38,040 bases of DNA, taken from the NCBI GenBank assembly GCA_030018695.1, contig JASEHI010000020.1, positions 1 to 38,040 of the forward strand. Reading direction: 5' to 3'. The notes beneath the pieces were generated by a model that had not been told where the DNA came from, ran no database searches, and saw only the letters and a list, made by a program, of their open reading frames with translations. The first letter of the stretch is position 1, and each line of letters begins with the position of its first letter. This document shows positions 7,986 through 15,314 of the stretch, in pieces. This stretch comes from Anaerolineales bacterium (GTDB taxonomy: Bacteria > Chloroflexota > Anaerolineae > Anaerolineales > Villigracilaceae). A program made the translations under genes and the position numbers.

Positions 7986-8531
7986 ATGTTGGAAGCCCAG
8001 GTTATGGAACTCGAACAACAAAAAGAACAACAATTCGACGAGCGCGTAATTGAGATCGCCCGCGTGGCGAAAGTGGTCAAAGGTGGCCGCCGTTTCCAAT
8101 TCCGCGTGACGATGGTGGTTGGTGATAATAACGGTAAGGTCGGTATGGGTGTCGGCAAAGCGAATGCTGTGCCAGACGCCATGCGTAAGGCTACCGAACG
8201 CGCCCATAAGGATTTGCGTCCAGTCTTTCTCTACGGCACAACCATCCCGCACGAATCGGTGGGGAAGATTGGCGGCGCGGTCATCATGATCCGACCGGCA
8301 TCGCGGGGTACCGGCGTCATCGCGGCGGGCGGTGTGCGCGCCGTCCTTGAAGCGGCCGGTGTGCGCGACATCCTGACCAAATCCATGGGGAGCGCCAACG
8401 TGCTCAACGTGGTGCAGGCTACTTTCAAGGCGCTTGACCAGCTCAAATCGCCGAAGGAAGAGGCGGCGCGACGTGGAAAGCCATTGGAAGAGCTTCTGCC
8501 ATTTTGGGAGAGGAGAAAGAAGAATGGCTAA
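7986..8531 (+). CDS. rpsE: 30S ribosomal protein S5 (uS5)
   Basis: Small-subunit protein affecting decoding fidelity; dsRBD-like N-domain plus a C-terminal S5 domain. ATG 7986 is chosen because GGAGA (7976-7980) precedes it and longer readings would run into rplR; the product is 181 aa. The core has [26 protein letters not shown]-type loop ([16 protein letters not shown]) and [20 protein letters not shown]. The first 15 residues are rich in Gln and Glu, a modest N-terminal extension. It overlaps rpmD by 8 nt. Confidence 0.96.
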   Translation: MLEAQVMELEQQKEQQFDERVIEIARVAKVVKGGRRFQFRVTMVVGDNNGKVGMGVGKANAVPDAMRKATERAHKDLRPVFLYGTTIPHESVGKIGGAVIMIRPASRGTGVIAAGGVRAVLEAAGVRDILTKSMGSANVLNVVQATFKALDQLKSPKEEAARRGKPLEELLPFWERRKKNG

Positions 8532-8733
8532 AGCGGAAACTGTTTCCAAAACGATCAAGGTCACTCTTGTGCGCAGCCCTATCGGTTATCCTAAACCGCA
8601 GAAGGCTACCGTCCGTGCGCTGGGTTTACGACGCATGAACCAGATGGTGGAACATGTCGATTCACCTGCCTTGCGTGGCATGTTGACAAAAGTGATCCAT
8701 CTGATTCGAATTGAAGAGCAGGTAAGAACATGA
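8524..8733 (+). CDS. rpmD: 50S ribosomal protein L30 (uL30)
   Basis: Small large-subunit protein near L16 and 5S rRNA. Starting at ATG 8524, with AGGAGA about 8 nt upstream inside rpsE, it is 69 aa and reads KTIKVTLVRSPIGYPKPQKA and VRALGLRRMNQMVEHVD, diagnostic of bacterial L30. A few residues longer at both ends than the 58-60-aa norm. It overlaps rpsE by 8 nt and rplO by 4 nt (ATGA). Confidence 0.95.
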   Translation: MAKAETVSKTIKVTLVRSPIGYPKPQKATVRALGLRRMNQMVEHVDSPALRGMLTKVIHLIRIEEQVRT

Positions 8734-9182
8734 AACTTAACGATCTGAAACCCAATCCGGGGTCGAAGAAAAACCGTAAGCGCGTTGGGCGTGGCATTTC
8801 AGCCGGTCAAGGAAAGACTGCCGGCCGGGGTACCAAAGGCCAGGGTGCGCGCGCCGGTTCGGGCGGTCACCTGTACCGGCAGGGTGGCAACCTGCCTTTC
8901 TACCGCCGCTTACCGTTCATCCGTGGTCAGGGCTTTACCCCCATCAACCAGGTTGAATATAACGAAGTCAACCTGGACCAATTGACTGGATTCCAGGCGA
9001 ATACCGAAATCACGCCCGAAACCCTTGCCGACGCCCGCCTGCTGCGTGATCCGCGCAATCCGGTCGCCATTCTGGGACGCGGCGAGTTGAAGACCTCCCT
9101 CATGGTGCGTGCCCATCGGGTCACCAAGAGCGCCCAGGCGAAAATCGAAAGCGCTGGCGGCAGTGTGGAGTTAATTGGATAA
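8730..9182 (+). CDS. rplO: 50S ribosomal protein L15 (uL15)
   Basis: Large-subunit assembly protein. The 150-aa product has the classic glycine-rich N-terminus with NPGSKKNRKRVGRGISAGQG and KTAGRGTKGQGARAG, then a globular domain with GFTPINQVEYNEVNL and the end RAHRVTKSAQAKIESAGG. Coupled to rpmD by ATGA. It lies 25 nt upstream of secY. Confidence 0.97.
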   Translation: MKLNDLKPNPGSKKNRKRVGRGISAGQGKTAGRGTKGQGARAGSGGHLYRQGGNLPFYRRLPFIRGQGFTPINQVEYNEVNLDQLTGFQANTEITPETLADARLLRDPRNPVAILGRGELKTSLMVRAHRVTKSAQAKIESAGGSVELIG

Positions 9183-9207
9183 CTCGTTTTAACGAGGAGA
9201 CCCCACT

Positions 9208-10572
9208 ATGAAATCCGTGTTTTCTGGATGGCGCTACTTATGGAAGTCCCAGGATATCCGGCGTAAGTTGCTGGTGACCCTGGCCTTGTTGGTCATCTAT
9301 CGCCTGGCAGCCAATGTCCCCGTCCCGGGACTGAATGTGCAGGCGCTGGCAGAATTACGCAATCAATTTGGTTCGACCGGGACTTTCTTCAACTTCCTCG
9401 ATTTGCTCTCGGGCGGTACGATCTCGCGCTTCTCGTTACTCTCGATGGGAGTTTATCCATACATCACGGCGCAGATCATCCTCCAATTGTTGGTGCCGAT
9501 CATCCCGGCATTGCAGCAAAGGATGAAGGAAGACCCGCGGGAGGGCCGCAAGTGGATGGAAAAATGGACCTACTATCTGGCGGTGCCGATGGCCGCGCTC
9601 TCTGCCATCGGTCAAATCAATATCTTTAACTCCTATGCGACTCAATTCAACCTGCCGTCCATTATTGATTTCAACCTGTCCGGTGCGAGGCTTGTACCCT
9701 CTATCGCAATGTTGTTAAGTATGGTCGCGGGCACCATGTTCGCCATCTGGCTGGGCGAGATGATCTCGGAATTTGGCATCCGCGGCCAGGGACTGTCGCT
9801 GATCATCTTTGCAGGGATTGTCGCCGGTATGCCGGCCAACTTTGCCAGCCTGATGGTGGATGAGAAAACCCGCTGGATTAACTTGATAATCATCGTGGTG
9901 ACTATGGTTGCGACAATCTTTGCCATAGTGTTCGTCCAACAGGGGCGCCGCAACGTGCCGGTGATGTACCCGGGTCGGCGCATCGGCAATCGCATGTCCA
10001 TGCCGGTCAAGGGCACACTGCCACTGATGATCAATATGGCCGGCATGATCCCGCTCATCTTTGCCAGCGCCATCCTCCAGTTCCCGGCCATCTTGAGCAG
10101 TTATTTTGTCAACTCGACAAGTGATTGGGTGAGAAATTTTGCCATGGGCGTTCAAAATACCTTCAGCGGTTCAGGGGCGAACGCCTGGGTCTACTGGTTG
10201 TTGTACTTCACCGGCGTGGTTGTCGCCACCTTTTTCTACACCGATGTGCTCTTCGCGCAGCAGAATTACGGCGATAATCTAAAAAAAGTCGGCGCACAGA
10301 TTCCAGGCGTCAACCGCGGTGCGCCGACGCAGAAATACCTGACCAAAGTTCAGCGCCGTATTACCTTGGCTGGCGCATTCTTCCTGGGTTTCGTCGCGAT
10401 CATGCCTTTCCTGTTGGGGCTGGTATTCCCACAAATTTCCCAGGGCGGTGGTCTCTTACTGGTCTCATCAGCCGGTTTGCTGATTGTCGTGGGTGTGGTG
10501 CGGGATACCTTCCTGAATATCGAGGCCGAGTTGAAATTGCACGGCTATGAGGACGCGTTACTCGTACGTTAA
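9208..10572 (+). CDS. secY: Preprotein translocase subunit SecY
   Basis: Central channel of the Sec translocon in the cytoplasmic membrane. The 454-aa protein has ten predicted membrane segments; the plug/TM2 region reads FFNFLDLLSGGTISRFSLLS with GVYPYITAQIILQLL after it. The cytoplasmic loop QQGRRNVPVMYPGR and the motif GAQIPGVNRGAPTQKYL match SecY loops that contact ribosome or SecA. ATG 9208 follows ACGAGGAGA. The position after rplO and before adk is canonical. About 15-20 residues longer than compact homologues. Confidence 0.97.
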   Translation: MKSVFSGWRYLWKSQDIRRKLLVTLALLVIYRLAANVPVPGLNVQALAELRNQFGSTGTFFNFLDLLSGGTISRFSLLSMGVYPYITAQIILQLLVPIIPALQQRMKEDPREGRKWMEKWTYYLAVPMAALSAIGQINIFNSYATQFNLPSIIDFNLSGARLVPSIAMLLSMVAGTMFAIWLGEMISEFGIRGQGLSLIIFAGIVAGMPANFASLMVDEKTRWINLIIIVVTMVATIFAIVFVQQGRRNVPVMYPGRRIGNRMSMPVKGTLPLMINMAGMIPLIFASAILQFPAILSSYFVNSTSDWVRNFAMGVQNTFSGSGANAWVYWLLYFTGVVVATFFYTDVLFAQQNYGDNLKKVGAQIPGVNRGAPTQKYLTKVQRRITLAGAFFLGFVAIMPFLLGLVFPQISQGGGLLLVSSAGLLIVVGVVRDTFLNIEAELKLHGYEDALLVR

Positions 10573-10582
10573 AAAGCCAGCC

Positions 10583-11254
10583 ATGCCCACGTACATAGTT
10601 TTCATCGGACCACCCGGCGTTGGCAAGGGTACTCAGGCGAATATCCTCGCCGAGAGGACTGGCCTGCCGCACATCTCGTCTGGCGATCTGTTCCGCGAGA
10701 ACATCCAGGGACAAACCGAGCTGGGCAAATTGGCGCAGACTTATATCAACAGAGGCGAACTCGTCCCGGATGACGTTACCATAGCCATGATCCGGGAGCG
10801 GCTCTCCCACCCGGATTGCGCGCGTGGCGCGCTCATGGACGGTTTCCCGCGCACACCGGCTCAGGCGGATGCTTTCACCGAAATGCTGGCTGATTTTGGC
10901 GGAAAAGTGGATCTTGTGCCGTGCATCTTCGCTCCTGAAGCGATGCTGGTGGAACGCTTGAGCGGTCGCTGGACCTGCCGGGCGCAGGGTCACATCTTTC
11001 ACCAGGTAAATAACCCGCCGCAAAAACCCGGCGTGTGTGATATAGATGGTTCTGAACTTTATCAACGGGACGACGATAAGATCGAAACGGTCAGACGGCG
11101 TATCCAGGTTTATACTGCGCAAACTGCGCTCTTGATCGCCTACTACCGTCAACGCGGCTTGCTGGCTGAGATTAACGGTGGACGCGCAATCGAAGAGGTT
11201 ACGGCTGACCTCTTGGCGATCTTACCGAGTAGGTGCTACGCAGAGACCAATTAG
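10583..11254 (+). CDS. adk: Adenylate kinase
   Basis: Catalyses ATP + AMP = 2 ADP in the cytosol. P-loop GPPGVGKGT (residues 9-17), AMP-site DGFPRT (86-91) and a long-form LID. The LID keeps two cysteines, C132 and C152, plus D155, but the position of the second zinc cysteine is Q135, so the usual Cys-Cys-Cys-Cys/Asp set is incomplete. ATG 10583 gives the normal N-terminus MPTYIVFIG (223 aa); an in-frame upstream ATG at 10547 would overlap secY and add an unconserved leader. No clear ribosome-binding site: translation probably depends on secY, 10 nt upstream. Confidence 0.96.
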   Translation: MPTYIVFIGPPGVGKGTQANILAERTGLPHISSGDLFRENIQGQTELGKLAQTYINRGELVPDDVTIAMIRERLSHPDCARGALMDGFPRTPAQADAFTEMLADFGGKVDLVPCIFAPEAMLVERLSGRWTCRAQGHIFHQVNNPPQKPGVCDIDGSELYQRDDDKIETVRRRIQVYTAQTALLIAYYRQRGLLAEINGGRAIEEVTADLLAILPSRCYAETN

Positions 11255-11256
11255 TT

Positions 11257-12024
11257 ATGGATTGGGCGCGCCAGATACATATTAAAAACCCGGCTGAGAT
11301 TGCCCTCATGCGTGCAGCCGGTCGAATCAACGCCATGGCGCTGGCGGCTGTACGGGAATTAATCCAACCCGGTATCACCACCGCAGACCTCAACGCGGCT
11401 GCTGAGGAAGTTCTGCGAAAGTATGGCGCATATTCGCCCTTTAAAAATTATGGTTCCCCGCCTTTCCCGGCTTCCATCACTGTGAGCATCAACGAGCAAC
11501 TGGTGCATGGCATTCCGGGTAAACGAAAATTGAAGGCAGGTGATATCGTCTCAGTGGATTCTGGCGCGGTCGTCGAAAGATACGTTGGCGATTCTGCTTT
11601 CACGGTCGGTGTCGGCGAGATATCCACAAAAGCGAAGACGCTCCTTGAAGTGACCGAAAAAGCGCTCTATGTGGCGATTGAACAATTGCGGGCTGGGAAC
11701 CATACGGGTGATGTATCTGCAGCGATCCAACAATTTGTCGAAGGTCGCGGCTTCCACGTCACCCGTGAATACACCGGACACGGCGTTGGGCGGCAGATGC
11801 ACGAAGGGCCGCAGGTGCCGAACTATGGTAAACCTGCTACGGGCAGACTGCTTCAACCAGGTATGACCATTGCTCTCGAGCCGATGGTGCTCGTCGGCAC
11901 GCACCGGACGCGTGTCCTGTCTGACCAGTGGACAGTCGTTTCTACCGATGGGTCATTGACGGCACATTTCGAACATAGTGTCGCCGTCACCGAAGGAGAA
12001 CCCCTCATCCTGACAGTCCTTTGA
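11257..12024 (+). CDS. map: Methionine aminopeptidase, type I
   Basis: Removes the initiator Met from nascent proteins. The 255-aa pita-bread enzyme shows all five metal ligands: D101 (VDSGA), D112 (GDSAFT), H175 (GHGVG), E208 (LEPM), E239 (FEHSVAVTE), plus the substrate His H84 (VHGIPG). ATG 11257, 2 nt after adk, gives the conserved [18 protein letters not shown] start; an in-frame GTG at 11233 is a weaker alternative. In most bacteria infA follows; here the next gene is rpmJ after a 133-nt gap. Confidence 0.96.
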   Translation: MDWARQIHIKNPAEIALMRAAGRINAMALAAVRELIQPGITTADLNAAAEEVLRKYGAYSPFKNYGSPPFPASITVSINEQLVHGIPGKRKLKAGDIVSVDSGAVVERYVGDSAFTVGVGEISTKAKTLLEVTEKALYVAIEQLRAGNHTGDVSAAIQQFVEGRGFHVTREYTGHGVGRQMHEGPQVPNYGKPATGRLLQPGMTIALEPMVLVGTHRTRVLSDQWTVVSTDGSLTAHFEHSVAVTEGEPLILTVL

Positions 12025-12034
12025 CCCGACAGTG

Positions 12035-12062
12035 GTAAGACAAGTCTATAGACTTGTCCTAC
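12035..12062. repeat. CAAGTCT palindrome, copy 1
   Basis: GACAAGTCTATAGACTTGTC (12039-12058) is a perfect 20-bp palindrome, extended to 12035-12062 with one mismatched pair (GTA...TAC). It lies 10 nt after the map stop, where infA would be expected. A second copy with the same core lies at 31141-31168. No U-run follows, so it is not a standard terminator. Confidence 0.85.
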
Positions 12063-12079
12063 GCCTACGTACGCATAGC

Positions 12080-12108
12080 TGGACGGAAGATAAGAGAACA
12101 TGTATAAT
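12080..12108 (+). promoter_or_regulatory. Likely sigma-70 promoter for the alpha block
   Basis: TGGACG (12080-12085, 4 of 6 matches to the -35 consensus), a 17-bp spacer, and a perfect TATAAT (12103-12108) preceded by TG. Transcription would start near 12115, about 43 nt before rpmJ. It would let rpmJ-rpsM-rpsK-rpsD-rpoA-rplQ be transcribed separately from the S10-spc part. Confidence 0.65.
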
Positions 12109-12157
12109 TCAATCTTTGGCTGTAAAGCCAGGAGTATTTCAAGGAGAAGTGCAAATT

Positions 12158-12271
12158 ATGAAAGTCTCCCCCTCCATTCGCAGGCGCTGCGCGAAGTGCA
12201 AGGTCGTCAAGCGCAAAGGCATCTTGTTTATTATTTGCGAAAACCCTAAGCATAAACAGCGACAAGGATAG
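12158..12271 (+). CDS. rpmJ: 50S ribosomal protein L36 (bL36), zinc form
   Basis: Smallest large-subunit protein, binding 23S rRNA near the L7/L12 stalk base. The 37-aa product starts [20 protein letters not shown] and keeps the zinc set C11, C14, C27 and H32 (CAKC ... CENPKH). ATG 12158 is set by a strong AAGGAGAA (12141-12148). A longer in-frame reading upstream would cover the promoter and palindrome and is not believed. Confidence 0.96.
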   Translation: MKVSPSIRRRCAKCKVVKRKGILFIICENPKHKQRQG

Positions 12272-12279
12272 TGTGATAT

Positions 12280-12666
12280 ATGGCGAGAATTGAAGGTGTT
12301 GATCTTCCGCGTAATAAGCGGGTTGAAGTTGGCCTGACCTATGTATTTGGGATTGGCCCGACGCGTGCACGTAAAATCTTAACCGAGACCAAGGTCAATC
12401 CGGATACCCGGATAAAGGATCTGACCGAAAGCGAGGTTTCTGCCATCCGCGAGTACATTGGCAAGAACTGGAAGGTCGAAGGCGATCTACGCCGCGCAGA
12501 GCAATTGAATATCAAACGTTTGATCGAAATCGGCTGCTACCGCGGGCTTCGTCATCGCCGCAACCTGCCGGTGCATGGTCAACGCACGCGCACCAACGCG
12601 CGCACCCGCAAGGGTGTGAAGAAGACGGTCGCCGGACGCGGGCGCCGCCGCGGCGGAAAGAAGTAA
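12280..12666 (+). CDS. rpsM: 30S ribosomal protein S13 (uS13)
   Basis: Head protein forming intersubunit bridges and contacting P-site tRNA. The 128-aa protein starts [20 protein letters not shown], has the helix-hairpin [13 protein letters not shown], and ends with the basic tail [20 protein letters not shown] then [21 protein letters not shown], shortened here to its ends RTRKGVKK and RRRGGKK. Starts 8 nt after rpmJ, with AAGGATAG as ribosome-binding site. Confidence 0.97.
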   Translation: MARIEGVDLPRNKRVEVGLTYVFGIGPTRARKILTETKVNPDTRIKDLTESEVSAIREYIGKNWKVEGDLRRAEQLNIKRLIEIGCYRGLRHRRNLPVHGQRTRTNARTRKGVKKTVAGRGRRRGGKK

Positions 12667-12688
12667 TCTGGAGTTATAGAGAGGTAAT

Positions 12689-13093
12689 ATGGCTCAAAGT
12701 GTACGCTCAACGCGTCGCGGTAGCGGCGCTAAGAAAGCCAAGCGCGCCTTGTCCTCTGGACAAGTGCATGTCTTTGCTTCCTTCAACAATACCATTGTGA
12801 CCGTGACCGATCCCGAGGGGAATACCCTCTCCTGGGGCAGTGGGGGTTCAGTGGGCTTTAAAGGCTCACGGAAGAGCACTCCCTTTGCTGCCCGTCTGGC
12901 TACCGAACAAGCCATCAAAGCTGCTCAAGGGATGGGTATCCAGGAAGTGGACCTGATCGTCAAAGGTCCCGGCCCCGGGCGGGAATCAGCCATTCGGGCT
13001 GTGCAAACCATGGGTATGAAAGTGCGCTCAATTTCGGATAAAACGCCGGTTCCACACAACGGTTGCCGGCCTCCGAAGAAACGCCGCGTCTAG
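12689..13093 (+). CDS. rpsK: 30S ribosomal protein S11 (uS11)
   Basis: Platform protein near the E site and mRNA exit. The 134-aa product has [20 protein letters not shown], the loop [19 protein letters not shown] (seen as [20 protein letters not shown]) and the conserved end [28 protein letters not shown] supports ATG 12689. Its N-terminal tail is Ser/Arg/Lys-rich, as usual. Confidence 0.97.
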   Translation: MAQSVRSTRRGSGAKKAKRALSSGQVHVFASFNNTIVTVTDPEGNTLSWGSGGSVGFKGSRKSTPFAARLATEQAIKAAQGMGIQEVDLIVKGPGPGRESAIRAVQTMGMKVRSISDKTPVPHNGCRPPKKRRV

Positions 13094-13116
13094 TTTAGCG
13101 AGAGAGGTTAGAACGT

Positions 13117-13776
13117 ATGGCGAAAGATCTTGGTCCGGCCTGCAAACTGTGCCGGCGTGAAAGCGAAAAACTATTCTTAAAGGGCGAGCGTTGTTTCTCC
13201 CCGAAATGTGCATTCGAACGGCGCGGCTTCGCGCCCGGCCAGCATGGTCGTTCGACCGGGGGCCGGCGTGGTGGCAAAGGCGGCGGCAGTGGCCGTGAAT
13301 CGGACTATTCCCGCCAGTTGCGCGCCAAGCAAAAAGCGCGTCGCATCTACGGCGTCTTCGAGCGCCAGTTCCGCAGGTATTACGAGACGGCCCAGCGGCG
13401 GCGTGGAATCACCGGTCTGGTGCTATTGCAGACCCTGGAATCCCGTTTGGATAATGTTGTTTTCCGAATGGGCTTTGCCAGCAGCCGCGGTCATGCCCGT
13501 TTGCTCGTCACTCACGGCCATTTCATGGTCAACGGCCGGCGCACGGACATCCCCTCGATGGTCCTGGGCGCGGGTGACGTGGTGGCCGTGCGGGATGGCT
13601 CGCGCGAGGGTACTTATTTCAAGGAATTACCTTCGTTTGCCGAAACGCGCAATATCCTGCCGTGGTTGAGCCGTGACTTGAAGAACCTTTCGGGCAGCGT
13701 CATACGTCTCCCGGAACGCGCCGAGATTGACGGAAATATGAACGAGCAGTTAATCGTTGAATACTACTCGCGATAA
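13117..13776 (+). CDS. rpsD: 30S ribosomal protein S4, zinc type (uS4)
   Basis: Primary 16S rRNA binder of the 30S body and, in several bacteria, the translational regulator of the alpha operon or of its own gene. The 219-aa product has an N-terminal zinc module (CKLC near residue 9, C-x4-C in CFSPKC near 26-31) and an S4 RNA-binding domain with LESRLDNVVFRMGFASSRGH. The dispersed hairpin at 13776 begins on the last base of its stop, and a structured 164-nt spacer then precedes rpoA. Confidence 0.97.
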   Translation: MAKDLGPACKLCRRESEKLFLKGERCFSPKCAFERRGFAPGQHGRSTGGRRGGKGGGSGRESDYSRQLRAKQKARRIYGVFERQFRRYYETAQRRRGITGLVLLQTLESRLDNVVFRMGFASSRGHARLLVTHGHFMVNGRRTDIPSMVLGAGDVVAVRDGSREGTYFKELPSFAETRNILPWLSRDLKNLSGSVIRLPERAEIDGNMNEQLIVEYYSR

Positions 13777-13798
13777 TGGTAGCCAATTGCGCTACCAT
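13776..13798. repeat. Dispersed hairpin repeat, copy 3 (rpsD-rpoA)
   Basis: ATGGTAGC (13776-13783), 7-nt loop CAATTGC, GCTACCAT (13791-13798). It begins on the last A of the rpsD stop codon, as copy 1 does at rplV. A partial echo, ATGATAGCC, follows at about 13800. Confidence 0.85.
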
Positions 13799-13809
13799 AA
13801 TGATAGCCA

Positions 13810-13924
13810 CCCAGCCCGTCACCGTTCGTGCCACGAACAACGGCGGCACGCCGGTGCGAGACGGCAGGGCTGGGCGAAGGCTTACTCGACACGAAGCAGG
13901 AGATGTGGTGTACATAGCGTACAC
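13810..13924 (+). promoter_or_regulatory. Structured leader of rpoA
   Basis: A 65-nt imperfect hairpin is built from CCCAGCCC (13810-13817) with GGGCTGGG (13867-13874), CACC with GGTG, and CGTGCC with GGCACG inside. An alternative inner fold pairs GTTCGT with ACGAAC (13824-13838). A second hairpin, GTGTAC-ATAGC-GTACAC (13908-13924), ends 5 nt before the GAGAGGTGA ribosome-binding site of rpoA. The position, just before the ribosome-binding site and after rpsD, fits a cis-acting control element, for example an S4 target, but no known class is recognised. Confidence 0.45.
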
Positions 13925-13940
13925 CGGTGAGAGGTGAACC

Positions 13941-14909
13941 GTGACAGTTATTACGAACATGGTCATGCCGAAGATCGAACGCGAGGACGAGGCTCGGAAT
14001 TATGGCAAGTTCATCATCAGCCCGTTAGAGCGTGGCTACGGTGTGACCCTGGGCAATGCTCTACGACGGGTATTACTTTCGTCGCTTGAAGGGATTGCAG
14101 TGACATCCATTCGCATCGCGGATGTGCTGCACGAGTTCAGCGACATACCGGGCGTCCGCGAAGATGTATTGCAGGTTATGCTGCAAATCAAGCAGTTGCG
14201 CCTGAAGCTGGATGGTGTAGACACAACCCGCATGCACCTGGAGGTGCGCGGCGAGGGCGTTGTGACCGCAGCGGATATCATCGCGCCGCCCGAGGTGCAG
14301 ATCATCAATCCAGACCTGTATCTTTTTACGGCGGATAATGCCAAAACCCGCATGGACATCGAGTTCATGGTCGAACGCGGGCGCGGCTATTCCCCTGCTA
14401 ATGAGCGCGGGCACATGCCGATCGGTGAATTACCCGTGGACGCTATCTTCAGTCCGGTCAAGCGCATCAATTGGAACGTGCAATCGGCGCGCGTTGGACA
14501 AAGCACCAACTATGACAAACTGGTGCTCGAAATCTGGACGGATGGTACTCTTTCGCCGGAAAATGCACTGAGCGGTTCGGCCAAGATTCTCATCGAGCAT
14601 CTGCGCTACATTGCCGGCGTCAGCGAGGAGACCCTGACCATTGCCATTGAAAAGGAAGTGTCAGGTTCTCGTTTGACCAGCGAAGTAGCAGAGGCGCCAG
14701 TTGAATCGCTTGATTTATCGGTGCGTGTTTTCAACTCTTTGAAGCGTACCGGCATTACCACCGTCGGGGATGTGCTTGATCTGCTCGATAAGGGCGAACA
14801 GGCTGTGATGTCCATCCGCAACTTCGGCGAGAAGAGCCTGGATGAATTGCGCACCAAGATGTATGAGAAGGGCTATTTGAAGGACGAAGTTAAGAAAGAG
14901 TTGGAGTAA
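13941..14909 (+). CDS. rpoA: RNA polymerase alpha subunit
   Basis: Assembles RNA polymerase and contacts upstream DNA and activators. The 322-aa product has the N-terminal domain signature FIISPLERGYGVTLGNALRR (about residues 24-43), GxxHEFSDIPGVREDV-like loop, and a C-terminal domain with SLDLSVRVFNSLKRTGITTV and NFGEKSLDELRTKM. GTG 13941 follows GAGAGGTGA; an ATG at 13959 is possible but has no such site. Separated from rpsD by the structured 164-nt leader. Confidence 0.97.
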   Translation: MTVITNMVMPKIEREDEARNYGKFIISPLERGYGVTLGNALRRVLLSSLEGIAVTSIRIADVLHEFSDIPGVREDVLQVMLQIKQLRLKLDGVDTTRMHLEVRGEGVVTAADIIAPPEVQIINPDLYLFTADNAKTRMDIEFMVERGRGYSPANERGHMPIGELPVDAIFSPVKRINWNVQSARVGQSTNYDKLVLEIWTDGTLSPENALSGSAKILIEHLRYIAGVSEETLTIAIEKEVSGSRLTSEVAEAPVESLDLSVRVFNSLKRTGITTVGDVLDLLDKGEQAVMSIRNFGEKSLDELRTKMYEKGYLKDEVKKELE

Positions 14910-14916
14910 CTTAGAA

Positions 14917-15294
14917 ATGCGACACCAAGTATCCGGTTATAAACTGAATCGAAGCAAGGGTGCGCGTATCGCGCTGCGCCGCACACTGATTAAGCAGTTT
15001 TTTACGCATGAGCGCATTCGCACGACAAAAGCCAAGGCGGCTGCGATCCGCGGCGAGGCTGAGAAGATGATCACACTGGCGCGCAACGTCAAGGATGGCA
15101 GCGATGTCGAGAAGGTCAATGCACGCCGCCACGTCGCAGCTAGACTGGGCGACAATCAGGTGATCAAGAAACTGTTCGATGAAATTGCACCGCGTTTTGG
15201 GGAACGTCCCGGCGGCTATACCCGCGTTTTGAAATTGGGTCCACGCCAGGGCGATGCCGCAGAGATGGTGCTGTTGGAGTTAGTAGAAGAGTAG
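14917..15294 (+). CDS. rplQ: 50S ribosomal protein L17 (bL17)
   Basis: Large-subunit protein near the exit tunnel. The 125-aa product starts MRHQVSGYKLNRSKGARIAL, with TLIKQFFTHERIRTTKAKA (about residues 23-41), and ends GGYTRVLKLGPRQGDAAEMV, all standard. GGAGTAA overlapping the rpoA end provides the ribosome-binding site. Confidence 0.97.
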   Translation: MRHQVSGYKLNRSKGARIALRRTLIKQFFTHERIRTTKAKAAAIRGEAEKMITLARNVKDGSDVEKVNARRHVAARLGDNQVIKKLFDEIAPRFGERPGGYTRVLKLGPRQGDAAEMVLLELVEE

Positions 15295-15314
15295 CAGATA
15301 GCCGATGGCTGATG
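15294..15314. repeat. Short degenerate 7-bp tandem repeat
   Basis: Three heptamers, GCAGATA, GCCGATG and GCTGATG, run from the last base of the rplQ stop into the truA start codon (ATG 15312). The truA start therefore lies within repeat sequence and has no good ribosome-binding site. Confidence 0.5.

Noticed and set aside
10547..10582. Adk start at 10547 overlapping secY
   Set aside because: The extra 12 residues are not conserved; MPTYIVFIG at 10583 is the standard N-terminus.
12032..12157. A longer protein joined in frame to L36
   Set aside because: The extra codons cover the palindrome and promoter and resemble nothing; L36 begins at 12158 after a strong ribosome-binding site.
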